Shown piece by piece: positions 42,611 through 51,024 of a stretch of 64,000 bases of DNA. The number at the start of each line of letters is the position of its first letter. Position 1 is the stretch's first letter. The notes under the pieces are model-generated. The model was given only the letters and a program-made list of their open reading frames with translations. It ran no database searches and was not told the origin of the DNA. The stretch is from positions 1,588,501-1,652,500 of the forward strand of contig NZ_CP009122.1 of assembly GCF_000803645.1 (NCBI RefSeq). The letters are read 5' to 3'. The position numbers were made by a program, and so were the translations under genes. The stretch comes from Sphingopyxis fribergensis (GTDB lineage: Bacteria; Pseudomonadota; Alphaproteobacteria; Sphingomonadales; Sphingomonadaceae).

Positions 42611-43300
42611 ATGTTCTTCGGCGGGCATTCGGGGGCGATCTATTTCATGGCTGGTAAAGGGCATAAGAACAGTCCCCCAGAGGAGCAGGCGACGGCAACC
42701 TCTCCCGCGCGCTTTGGCCTAAAGCGGCTGACAATAGCCGGCCTGCTAGTCGCCGCAGGTCTCTTTCTGGCGAATGAGACTGCTGCTTGGGTCCTAAACA
42801 ACGCGCTCGATTGGCTGCGGCAGAATTGGGCCTTGATCCCTTGGATGCAGATAGTGGGATTGGTCGCTCTCGCAAGCGGCGTGTTGGTGGTAGTATGGCC
42901 AAGAAAAAAGACCCCACCGCCGCCACCTCCTCCCACCCGGTCGGCCCGAATACGGGCGGCGTTTAATCAAGGAAAGGCGATAGCGGACGCCGTCTCGAAA
43001 GATCGACGCCTCAAATCGTTCATGCTTGATTACGCCCGCGACCTGACTGTTCTCGCCGCTAATGCTGATAGTGTATTTCTTACACTAGAAAAGGAAGGGT
43101 TCCCGGTGTTGCGGTGTCCCGATGTATTGAACGCCGAGAACTATCTTGTGGGCGTCCAAGGGTATTTTTCGACGCTGTACCCCCTAATCCGCGATGGCCA
43201 CTTCGATGAAGCCGAGGGACTGGCCAGCGATGTGGCGGCCGGGTTGGTAGAGCAGATGCGTTCCTTCAACCCGAGGAACTGGTTGTACAGTCCTCATTGA
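42611..43300 (+). CDS. Island membrane protein of unknown function (cargo)
   Basis: The 229-residue protein has two transmembrane helices (about residues 37-62, LTIAGLLVAAGLFLANETAAWV, and 78-97, MQIVGLVALASGVLVVVW). A poly-proline stretch (PPPPPPP) and a cytosolic domain with KDRRLKSFMLDYARDLTVLAANADSVF and VGVQGYFSTLYPLIRDGHFDEAEGL follow. An in-frame ATG at 42647 is an alternative start. It is the only plus-strand gene of the island besides the integrase and the best candidate for cargo. I do not recognise the family. Confidence 0.65.
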   Translation: MFFGGHSGAIYFMAGKGHKNSPPEEQATATSPARFGLKRLTIAGLLVAAGLFLANETAAWVLNNALDWLRQNWALIPWMQIVGLVALASGVLVVVWPRKKTPPPPPPPTRSARIRAAFNQGKAIADAVSKDRRLKSFMLDYARDLTVLAANADSVFLTLEKEGFPVLRCPDVLNAENYLVGVQGYFSTLYPLIRDGHFDEAEGLASDVAAGLVEQMRSFNPRNWLYSPH

Positions 43301-43408
43301 CCGCAAAAGGTTCGCGAGAAGGCCGCGGGCTTGCCGTGGCTTGGCCCGGCTGCTACACAATGCAGCACATCGCGTAGCACATGGCCTTCGCTAAGTGTTT
43401 GATTTTAC

Positions 43409-43440
43409 GAGACGTGGGTAAAATCCCTCCGTCTCCGCCA
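43409..43440 (+). pseudogene. Internally deleted tRNA-Ser copy at attR
   Basis: GAGACGTGGGT (43409-43419) equals bases 36091-36101 of the intact tRNA-Ser, and it is followed after A by the 3' part of the tRNA including CCA. The D, anticodon and variable arms are missing. It cannot fold as a tRNA. Confidence 0.75.
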
Positions 43441-43444
43441 CCTT
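43422..43444 (+). repeat. attR: right direct repeat of the island
   Basis: These 23 bases are identical to 36164-36186. They include the last part of the tRNA-Ser T arm, acceptor stem, CCA and four further bases, and mark the right end of the island. Confidence 0.88.
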
Positions 43445-43589
43445 TTTATGCCCAAACGTCCAAAGCGATCCGAGAAAATCCCAAGGATTTCTAGGGCTTG
43501 CTGGGCGATTCGTGTCTCTGCATCCTCTGCGGTCCGGACCCAACTGAACAGGCTTTCCGTCTTCTCGATCCGAAGGGCGTCGCGCCCGG

Positions 43590-44063
43590 GCCGCCACGGC
43601 AATGGCGGCGGCCTTTATCTTATAGTCCATAAAAGCGGCGCAAAACGGGCGAGGTGCGCGGCGTGATCTGGGAAGAGTTTAATCTGGAGCGCAAGCTCGG
43701 GACCATCCCGCCGCACCGGATGAGGGCGAACCGCGAGCATGTCGTGCCGCTACGCGCCCGTGCGATCGCGATCGTCGAGCGCTGTGCCGAACTCGGAGAT
43801 CGGGAAGCGAGCTGCAAGAAGGGTCTGCCGCTCTCCGACAATAGCTCAGCAAGTTGATGAAGGAGCGGAAGCAGCCGTACACGTCTCACGGCTTCCGTTC
43901 GTCCTTCCGCGACTGAGTCAGCGAGGAGACCAACTGTCAAGGCGAAATCGCCGAGGCCGCGTTCGCGCATCTCGTCGCCGACAGGACCGAGGCGGCCGAT
44001 CGCCGCGGAAAACTGCTCGGCAAGCCCCGCGTGATGAGGGAGGAATGGGCGCTCTGCTGTGAA
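43590..44063 (+). pseudogene. Decayed P4-type integrase
   Basis: Pieces of a second tyrosine integrase are visible in different frames. NGGGLYLIVHKSGAK (N-terminal part) is joined near 43645 to GEVRGVIWEEFNLERKLGTIPPHRMRANREHVVPL (catalytic Arg region). Then comes KLMKERKQPYTSHGFRSSFRD, where the expected Trp is TGA, and VSEETNCQGEIAEAAFAHLVADRTEAADRRGKLL. A central deletion of some 250 codons, a frameshift and a stop make it non-functional. It is the remnant of an earlier element in the same tRNA. Confidence 0.82.
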
Positions 44064-44416
44064 CCCGCTTTGCAGCTTCCTATTTGCGATAAAATCGCCG
44101 TGCCATTTGGGTGAATATGAAGTTGGGTTCCGAATGACAGCTTTGCGCCTGGTGTCGGCCGTAGATGGCGAAAGTGCGGGTACCTGAAAGCCGCCGTTCG
44201 TTGAAGTCGGGATAAAGCCTCAGCACTCGCCCCCTTAGCTGTCGTAAAGGCCGCGGCCTCGCAATCTGAAAGCGGGTGCGTTAGCCGGACTGAAACCCCC
44301 GAAGCACATATGGCTGGGCTGCAAAGCCGCTTGTGAAAACCGGCCGTCGGGCGTTAGGGGTGCCCCATGGCTCAGCATACCGATTCCTCACAATCAATCG
44401 CCGTGGGGAGCCGCGG
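44064..44416. other. No gene seen
   Basis: These 353 bases between the integrase remnant and the LacI gene show no supported coding sequence or structure beyond the LacI ribosome-binding site GGGGAG (44405-44410). They probably hold the lacI promoter and debris of the older element. Confidence 0.5.
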
Positions 44417-45412
44417 TTGAACAAAGGCAAACTCAATGAGGGCGCGCGGCCGACGATGGCCGATGTCGCGCGCGAGCTGGGTGTTGCGAAAATTACCGTT
44501 TCGCGGGCCCTATCGAACCATTCGACGGTCAAGGAAAGCACACGCGCGCTGATCCGCGAAACCGCCGAGCGCATGGGTTACCGGCTCAACGTCGCGGCGC
44601 GCAATCTTCGGCAGCAACGCACCCGGACGATTGCCGTGGTCATCGAAATGGCGCCATCGCACGACCGCTTGATGAGCGAACCCTACCCGTTATCGCTGCT
44701 TGGCGGCATCATGCAGGAACTCACCGCGGCGGGGCAGAATATGGTGCTGACCACGATCGACCTGTTTGCCGAACATCCCCCCTCGATCGACGGCGTGATC
44801 CTGCTGGGGCAAGGGGTGCATGACGACGCGGCGGCGGCGATCGAGGCGATGGGGCTTCCCTATGTCGTGTGGGGGGCCGCGCACGGCCCGCCGGGGCGTA
44901 TCGTCGTCGGCAGCGACAATCGCGACGGTGGACGGATCGCCGCCGATTATCTGCTCGGTCGCGGTCGCCGCGAGCTGATATTCCTTGGCGAAACCCAGCA
45001 CGGTGAGGTCGAAGACCGCCTGATCGGGTTCGAGGCCGGGCTCCGAGGGAGCGAAGCTGTCATCGTCGACCGGATTGCCTGTGCCTTCACCGCAGCGGCG
45101 GGACGCGAGGCGGTGAACCGCCTGCTCGACCGGGCCAAATGCTTCGACGGCATTTTCGCGGCGAGCGACGCGATCGCGATGGGGGCGATCGAGGCGCTGG
45201 CGGCGCGCGGCCTCACGGTCCCCGGCGATGTGTCGGTCGTCGGCTTCGACGATTCGCCGGGCGCGTCGATCTTTTCGCCCAAGCTCACCAGCGTCCGCCA
45301 GGATTGGGCCGTTGGTGGCGAACTTCTGGCGAAAAAAGTGCTCGATCTCGTCGCTAGGCGGCGGGTCGTGTCGCACGCCATGCCGGTCGAACTGGTCGTT
45401 CGGGACAGTTAG
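44417..45412 (+). CDS. LacI-family regulator of the GH65 locus
   Basis: The 331-residue repressor has an N-terminal HTH (PTMADVARELGVAKITVSRALSNHSTVKESTRALIRETAERMGYRLN) and a periplasmic-binding-protein-like sensor domain ending VSVVGFDDSPGASIFSPKLTSVRQDW. A TTG start at 44417 is preferred because GGGGAG lies six bases before it; ATG 44456 would trim the protein to the HTH edge. It very likely binds the palindrome at 45450-45493 and controls the GH65, TonB receptor and transporter genes. Confidence 0.88.
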   Translation: MNKGKLNEGARPTMADVARELGVAKITVSRALSNHSTVKESTRALIRETAERMGYRLNVAARNLRQQRTRTIAVVIEMAPSHDRLMSEPYPLSLLGGIMQELTAAGQNMVLTTIDLFAEHPPSIDGVILLGQGVHDDAAAAIEAMGLPYVVWGAAHGPPGRIVVGSDNRDGGRIAADYLLGRGRRELIFLGETQHGEVEDRLIGFEAGLRGSEAVIVDRIACAFTAAAGREAVNRLLDRAKCFDGIFAASDAIAMGAIEALAARGLTVPGDVSVVGFDDSPGASIFSPKLTSVRQDWAVGGELLAKKVLDLVARRRVVSHAMPVELVVRDS

Positions 45413-45449
45413 CGCAAGTTGGCGAAGGCGCCGCTCGGGGTGGCTTGAA

Positions 45450-45493
45450 CCGCAAAATGGTATCGATATCTTGACATCGATACCATTTTGCGG
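45450..45493. promoter_or_regulatory. Perfect 18-bp-arm palindrome with embedded -35 box
   Basis: CCGCAAAATGGTATCGAT (45450-45467) and ATCGATACCATTTTGCGG (45476-45493) are exact reverse complements separated by eight bases. The centre contains TTGACA (45471-45476). It lies between lacI and the GH65 fusion gene. The GGTATCGATACC-type core resembles LacI-family sites of sugar operons in sphingomonads and Caulobacter. Confidence 0.75.
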
Positions 45494-45534
45494 GACATCG
45501 CATCCGAGGACGCGCGGCATGAGCCTGCGCGCTG

Positions 45535-48504
45535 ATGGTGAGGATGACGGTGGCAAATCCCGAAACGGCTTCGGAAACGATGCGGCTCGTTCTGCGTGGC
45601 GCGGATGCGGCCGGCGAACAGTCCTATGCGCTGTTCGCGCTCGCCAATGGCCTGGCCGGGGTCGAAGGTGTGGCCGACGAACTGGCGGCGGCGCCTGCCT
45701 GTTACATGCCCGACGCCTTCGTGACGCGGCCGATCGCCTATCACGAAAGTTTCCCCGGCTATGCGACCGCGACCGACACGCGCATCAAATGCCCGAGCCC
45801 GATGCTGCTGCGGCTGCATATCGACGGCGCGCCGATCGATTTTGCGCAGGCCGAGATGGTCGACGGCGGCTGCGAACTTGACTTGCAGCAGGGACGGTTG
45901 CTCCGCCAGTCGCGCTGGCGGCTGGGCGATGGAAAATTGCTCGATATCGCGACGCAGCGCATCGTGCCCCTCGACGGCGCGGCGTGCGTTGCATCGCGGA
46001 TCGCAATCACGCCGGTTGATTTTTCGGCGAGCGTCCAGGCTTGGCTGACCTATGGCGCGCAGGCGGCGGGCGAGGGCGATGATGCCGGCGATCCGCGCAT
46101 TTCGGGCCGTCTGCAATCGAACTGGACCCCGCGCCCGGCCCAGCCCGGCGACACGCCCGACGTGACGCGGTTCGGGCAGGATGTCGTCGAACTTGCCTAT
46201 CGCCAGCATGTCGTGAGCCCCGGCGCGCAGGTCGCCGCGGTGCAGGCCGGTCATGTCGTGCGCCGCCATCTTGGCGCGGGCGAGATACTCGACATCGACC
46301 GCGTGGTCGCTTTGGCCTGCGCGCGCGGCGCGCCCGCGACGCTCGATGAACCGATCGCGCCTTTCGATGCCATCGCCGAGCGCCAGCGCGGCGCGGTGCA
46401 GCGCCTGTGGGACAGCGCCGGTTTCGCGATCGACGGCGACGAGGCGCTGACGCGCGCGCTGCGTTTCAACCTGTTCCAGCTGCACCAGTCGGCGAGCCGC
46501 AGCGCCGCGCACAGCATCGCAGCCAAGGGATTGTCGGGCGAGGGCTATGAAGGCCATTATTTCTGGGATGCCGAGGCGTTCATGCTTCCCGTCCTGGCGC
46601 TGCAAGCGCCCGAAAAAGCGCAGAACCTGCTTGCCTATCGTATCGAAAAACTGGGTGAGGCGCGCGCGCATGCCGCGGCGATGGGGCACAAGCGCGGCGC
46701 GCTTTACCCGTGGCGGACGATTGCGGGCGGTGAATGTTCGTCGCACTATCCGACAGGGTCGGCGCAATATCATATCAATGGCGACATCGCGCATGGCGTG
46801 CAGCTCTATGTCGCGGCGACGGGCGATGAGGCGTTTCGCGCGCGCTGTGCCGAGATGTTGTTCGAGACGGCGCGGATGTGGCTGGAAATCGGCGCCTTCG
46901 ACGAACGGCGCGGCGGCGCCTTCTGCATCTATGGCGTCACCGGCCCCGACGAATATTCGGCGCTGGTCGACAATGATTTCTATACCAATGCCATCGCCCG
47001 GCACCATCTGGCCTATGCCGCCGACACCGCCGACTGGCTGCGCGGCGAAGCGGCCGCGGACTATGCCGCGCTCGCGGCAAGGATCGGGCTCGATGCCGCC
47101 GAAGTTGCCGGCTGGCGCAAGGCGGCCGACGCGATGTGGCTGCCGGTCGATGGCGCGGCCGGGGTCAGCCCGCAGGACGATGCCTTCCTCGGCCGCCCGC
47201 GGCTGGCGGGGCTGAAGCCGCTCGGCGAGCGCGGGCCGCTGTTGATGGGCCTGCATCCGATGATCCTGTTCCGCCACCAGATCGCGAAGCAGGGCAATGT
47301 CGTGCAGGCGATGGCGATGGACCTGGTGCCGATGCCGCGCGCGCTACAGGAACGGAATTTCGCTTATTATGAACAGGTGACGGCGCATGACTCGACGCTG
47401 TCGTCGGTCGCCTTTGCGACGATGGCGGCGCGGCTGGGGCAGACCGGAAAGGCGCTCGACCATTATCGCGAGTGCGCCTTCGTCGATCTCGAGGACCGCC
47501 ACGGCAACACGTCGCACGGCCTGCACATGGCGGCGCTCGCGGGAAGCTGGCTGGTCCTCGCGCAAGGCTGGGGCGGGCTGGCGCTGGACGGCGTGGTTCC
47601 CGCGTTCAGCCCCGTCCTTCCCGCCGAATGGGCGGGTTACAGCTTCCGCCTCTGTTGGCGCGGCAGCACGATCGAACTCGCTGTCGACCGCGCGGGCTGC
47701 ACTTATCGGCTCGTCGCGGGCGATGCGGTCGCGATCACCGACCATGGCCGCCCGCTGCAGATCGGCGCCGATCCGGTCTTTGTTGCGCGGCCGACGGTGA
47801 AGGGCGTGATCTTCGACCTCGACGGCGTGCTGACCGATACGGCGGAGGATCATTATCAGGCGTGGCAGATGCTCGCCGACCGGCACGGCATGGCGTTCGA
47901 CCGCGAAACCAATCACCAGCTGAAGGGCGTCGACCGCGCGGGATCGCTGCGCCTGATCCTCGATCATGCGGGGGCAGAAGTCGACGCCGCCACCTTCGAT
48001 GCGATGCTCGCCGAAAAGAACGACCTCTATCGCGCCCGGCTGGCCGGCTATTCACCGGCGAACCTGTTTTCCGGGGTCCGCGACCTGTTCGCGGGGTGCC
48101 GCGCGGCGGGGCTGAAAATCGGGCTCGCATCGGCGAGCCGCAACGCGCCCGACGTCGTTCGCCTGCTCGGCATCGCGGACGAATTCGATTTCGTCGCGGA
48201 CGCCGGCGCGGTTCCCAACGCGAAGCCGGCGCCCGACATTTTCCTGGCCTGTGCCGCGGGCATGGGCCTGTCCCCCGAGGATTGTATCGGGGTCGAAGAC
48301 GCGCGCGCCGGAGTTTCGGCCATCCATGCGGCGGGCATGGTGGCTATTGGTATCGGGTCAGAAGAGGCGCTGCCCGATGCCGACCTCAACGTCCCCGCCA
48401 TAGGCGATCTTTCGGTCGGCCGGATCCTGTCGTCAGAACGGGAAACGGCGGCGCGCGGGGGCCTTTCAACCAGAACAGGAAAAGTGGAGGAAATCTCATG
48501 TTGA
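45535..48504 (+). CDS. GH65 disaccharide phosphorylase fused to beta-phosphoglucomutase
   Basis: The 989-residue protein joins two enzymes. Residues 1 to about 750 are a GH65 phosphorylase with GHYFWDAEAFMLPVL, ALYPWRTIAGGECSSHYPTGSAQYHINGDIAHG and TGPDEYSALVDNDFYTN (general acid Glu473). From about 757 a HAD domain begins, VKGVIFDLDGVLTDT (Asp761, Asp763), with VGVEDARAGVSAI. The first half would split maltose, trehalose or another alpha-glucoside with phosphate to beta-glucose-1-phosphate. The second would turn that into glucose-6-phosphate. Which disaccharide is used cannot be read. ATG 45544 is an alternative start. Confidence 0.88.
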   Translation: MVRMTVANPETASETMRLVLRGADAAGEQSYALFALANGLAGVEGVADELAAAPACYMPDAFVTRPIAYHESFPGYATATDTRIKCPSPMLLRLHIDGAPIDFAQAEMVDGGCELDLQQGRLLRQSRWRLGDGKLLDIATQRIVPLDGAACVASRIAITPVDFSASVQAWLTYGAQAAGEGDDAGDPRISGRLQSNWTPRPAQPGDTPDVTRFGQDVVELAYRQHVVSPGAQVAAVQAGHVVRRHLGAGEILDIDRVVALACARGAPATLDEPIAPFDAIAERQRGAVQRLWDSAGFAIDGDEALTRALRFNLFQLHQSASRSAAHSIAAKGLSGEGYEGHYFWDAEAFMLPVLALQAPEKAQNLLAYRIEKLGEARAHAAAMGHKRGALYPWRTIAGGECSSHYPTGSAQYHINGDIAHGVQLYVAATGDEAFRARCAEMLFETARMWLEIGAFDERRGGAFCIYGVTGPDEYSALVDNDFYTNAIARHHLAYAADTADWLRGEAAADYAALAARIGLDAAEVAGWRKAADAMWLPVDGAAGVSPQDDAFLGRPRLAGLKPLGERGPLLMGLHPMILFRHQIAKQGNVVQAMAMDLVPMPRALQERNFAYYEQVTAHDSTLSSVAFATMAARLGQTGKALDHYRECAFVDLEDRHGNTSHGLHMAALAGSWLVLAQGWGGLALDGVVPAFSPVLPAEWAGYSFRLCWRGSTIELAVDRAGCTYRLVAGDAVAITDHGRPLQIGADPVFVARPTVKGVIFDLDGVLTDTAEDHYQAWQMLADRHGMAFDRETNHQLKGVDRAGSLRLILDHAGAEVDAATFDAMLAEKNDLYRARLAGYSPANLFSGVRDLFAGCRAAGLKIGLASASRNAPDVVRLLGIADEFDFVADAGAVPNAKPAPDIFLACAAGMGLSPEDCIGVEDARAGVSAIHAAGMVAIGIGSEEALPDADLNVPAIGDLSVGRILSSERETAARGGLSTRTGKVEEISC

Positions 48505-50858
48505 AGCGGACTTATCTGCTGTCGTCGATCGCGCTGTTCGTGCTGCCTATGACGGCCCACGCCCAGGAAGCGCCTCAGCCCGACGATGCGGCGGCGGCGA
48601 ACGACGAAATCGTCGTCACCGGCACCGCCGGCGGCGGCATCAATCGGCAGGACGCGGCCTTCGCGATCACCAGCATCAATTCGGACGCGATCGACCGCGC
48701 GGCGCCGAACAGCACCGCCGACCTGTTCAAGGTCATCCCCGGCGTGTCGGCCGAAAGCTCGGGCGGCCAGAATGGCGCGAACATCTTCGTGCGCGGCTAT
48801 CCGTCGGGCGGTGACGCCGAATTCGTCACGCTGACGGTGCAGGGCGTGCCCTTCTTCTCGCCGCCGACCTTGTCGTTCCTCGAAAACACCCAGCTGATCC
48901 GCATCGACGAAACGATCGAGCGCGTCGAAGCGGTGCGCGGCGGCACCGGCGCGCTGTTCGGCAACGGCCAGCCCGGCCTGACCGTCAACTTCGTCCAGAA
49001 GGAAGGCGGGCGCGATTTCGAGGGCCTCGTGAAGGCGAGCATCACCGATTATGGCGACCTGCGCGGCGACATGCTGCTGTCGGGCCCGTTCGGCGAAAAC
49101 ACCAGCTTCATGGTCGGCGGCTATTATTCGAGCGGCGAGGGTATTCGCAGCCCCGGCTTCACCGCCGAAAAGGGCGGGCAGATCACGGGCAATATCCGCC
49201 ACGATCTCAACAAGGGATCGATCCTCGTCTTTGCGCGCTACCTCAAGGATCGCGGCCAGTGGCTGCTGCCGATCCCGGTGATCCGCGACGGCGACAAGGT
49301 GCGCCAGTTCGGCAATATCGATCCGGGCACCGGCGTCCTCGCGGGCCCCGAAACCCGGCTTGCGGTGCTGCCCGACGGCACGCGGACCGACCTGGCCGAC
49401 GGGCGCGGCGCCGACCTCATCAACCTGGGCACCAATTTCGATTATGAGATCGGCGACGGTTTCCAGCTGCGCTATCGCGCGAGCTATCTGAAGGGGGATG
49501 CCGATACAACGGGGCTCGTCCCCGCGAGCACGGCGACGACCGCCGACGCCTATGCCGCCTCGCTTGGCAGCACGGTCGGCAGCCTGACCTATGTGAACGG
49601 CGGTCAGGCCGTGGCGGGAAGCCAGCAGGTGATCCGCGCGGGCACCTGGATCGTGCGCAAGCAGATCGAGGATTTCACCAACGACCTCGCGGTCGAATGG
49701 GACAGCGGAAACAACAAATTCACCGTCGGCGCCTATTATTCGGATTTCTCGTCGAACGATCAGTGGAACCTCGGCAACGTCCACCTGCTGACCGCGGAAA
49801 ACCACGGCCGCCTGCTCGACCTCACCCTCGGCAACGGGCAGGTCGCGACGAACAACGGCTATACCCAAGGCTCGTTCTTCAACGTCAACGCCGCTTATGA
49901 CGGCCGCGAATATGCCTTTTACGCGGTCGACGAGTTTCAGATTACGCCCGAACTGCGGCTCGATGCAGGCCTCCGTTACCAGAATTACAAGGCGACGGGG
50001 ACGATCGAGAACAACAGCTCGGTCGACATCGACGGCGATCCCGACACGCTCTACGACAATGGCACCGCGGTGCTGAACGGCACCTTCCGCAATATCGCAT
50101 ATAAAAAGGGCGCCTGGTCGTGGACCGCGGGGCTCAACTACGACTTCTCGTCGTCGGTCGGCGCCTATGTCCGTTACAACCGCGGCAACACCAACCCCTT
50201 CTTCGACAATCTGCGCGACGGGATTTTCGTGTCGCCGCGCGTCGACAATTTCGAGGGCGGGGTAAAGGTCCGCACCGACCTCGTCTCGCTCTATGCGACG
50301 CTGTTCCATACGAAGTTCAAGGGCCTGTCGACGACGGTCATCACCGACGGCGCGCCGATCGCGTCGGTGGGCGGTGCGCGCAGCACGGGGGTCGAGCTCG
50401 AAGGTCAGATCCGGCCGGTCGATAATTTTTCGATCGCCTTTTCGGGCACCTGGCTGAACGCGAAGTATCGCGATTTCTTCACCGATGGCGGGGCGACCGA
50501 CCTGTCGGGCAACCGGGTGCAGCGGCAGCCGAAGTGGCAATGGCGCGTGACCCCCGCCTATGACATTCCGTTCGGAGATGACGGCAAGGTCTCGCTCTAT
50601 TCGACCTTCTCCTATGTCGGCGACCGTTTCTCCGACACGGCGAACGTCCAGTCGCTGCCCAATTATTTCAAGATCGACGCCGGGATCAGCGTCGATGTGA
50701 ACCGGGCGCTCAGCTTTGCGGTAACCGCGGACAATCTGACCGACAAGGTCGGGCTGACCGAGGGCGACCCCCGCCAGCTCGGCGGCGGCAGCGAAGTCGT
50801 CAACGCGCGGCCGATCCTCGGCCGGTCGTTCCGTTTCAGCGCCGCCTATAAATTCTGA
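48498..50858 (+). CDS. TonB-dependent receptor of the GH65 locus
   Basis: The 786-residue outer-membrane protein has a signal peptide ending AHAQ, the TonB box DEIVVTGTAGG (about residues 35-45), a plug with LTVQGVPFFSPPTLSFLENTQLIRIDETIERVEAVRGGTGALFGNGQPG and a long barrel ending RSFRFSAAYKF. GTGGAGG lies before its ATG, and it overlaps the GH65 stop by 7 bases. It presumably imports the oligosaccharide that the fusion enzyme consumes. Confidence 0.9.
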   Translation: MLKRTYLLSSIALFVLPMTAHAQEAPQPDDAAAANDEIVVTGTAGGGINRQDAAFAITSINSDAIDRAAPNSTADLFKVIPGVSAESSGGQNGANIFVRGYPSGGDAEFVTLTVQGVPFFSPPTLSFLENTQLIRIDETIERVEAVRGGTGALFGNGQPGLTVNFVQKEGGRDFEGLVKASITDYGDLRGDMLLSGPFGENTSFMVGGYYSSGEGIRSPGFTAEKGGQITGNIRHDLNKGSILVFARYLKDRGQWLLPIPVIRDGDKVRQFGNIDPGTGVLAGPETRLAVLPDGTRTDLADGRGADLINLGTNFDYEIGDGFQLRYRASYLKGDADTTGLVPASTATTADAYAASLGSTVGSLTYVNGGQAVAGSQQVIRAGTWIVRKQIEDFTNDLAVEWDSGNNKFTVGAYYSDFSSNDQWNLGNVHLLTAENHGRLLDLTLGNGQVATNNGYTQGSFFNVNAAYDGREYAFYAVDEFQITPELRLDAGLRYQNYKATGTIENNSSVDIDGDPDTLYDNGTAVLNGTFRNIAYKKGAWSWTAGLNYDFSSSVGAYVRYNRGNTNPFFDNLRDGIFVSPRVDNFEGGVKVRTDLVSLYATLFHTKFKGLSTTVITDGAPIASVGGARSTGVELEGQIRPVDNFSIAFSGTWLNAKYRDFFTDGGATDLSGNRVQRQPKWQWRVTPAYDIPFGDDGKVSLYSTFSYVGDRFSDTANVQSLPNYFKIDAGISVDVNRALSFAVTADNLTDKVGLTEGDPRQLGGGSEVVNARPILGRSFRFSAAYKF

Positions 50859-50891
50859 CCTTGGGGACTTCGGTAGCCTGACTCCCTCACT

Positions 50892-50925
50892 GGGTGGCCG
50901 CGGCCTCTTCGCGGCCACCCCTTCT
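50892..50925 (+). terminator. Terminator after the TonB receptor gene
   Basis: GGGTGGCCGCG (50892-50902) pairs with CGCGGCCACCC (50910-50920) around GCCTCTT, with a short pyrimidine run CTTCTT after it. The strong 11-bp stem should stop most transcripts before the MFS gene. Confidence 0.7.
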
Positions 50926-51024
50926 TGTTCGGGGGAGCAGGCGGGGTCGGTATCCGATCTGTCGTTATCCGCCGCCGCGCTCATGATCGAGACATCCAAT
51001 CCCGTCTCGCCTAAAGGACAAGAT

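Larger units (their letters stand above)
36187..43444. mobile_element. 7.3 kb integrative island in tRNA-Ser
   Basis: The element is bounded by the 23-bp repeats at 36164-36186 and 43422-43444. It carries an integrase next to attL reading inward, an excisionase-like HTH gene, a serine recombinase, a lysozyme-like fragment, five unrecognised small genes and one membrane protein. It has no capsid, terminase, replicase or conjugation genes, so it is not an autonomous phage or ICE. A phage satellite or a decayed prophage core fits best; I cannot choose between them. Confidence 0.85.

Noticed and set aside
43391..43666. Two short open frames around attR
   Set aside because: They span the att site and the integrase remnant and contain only fragments of the decayed integrase.
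45409..47277. 622-codon minus-strand frame opposite the GH65 gene
   Set aside because: Shadow of the phosphorylase; no ribosome-binding site or recognisable motif.
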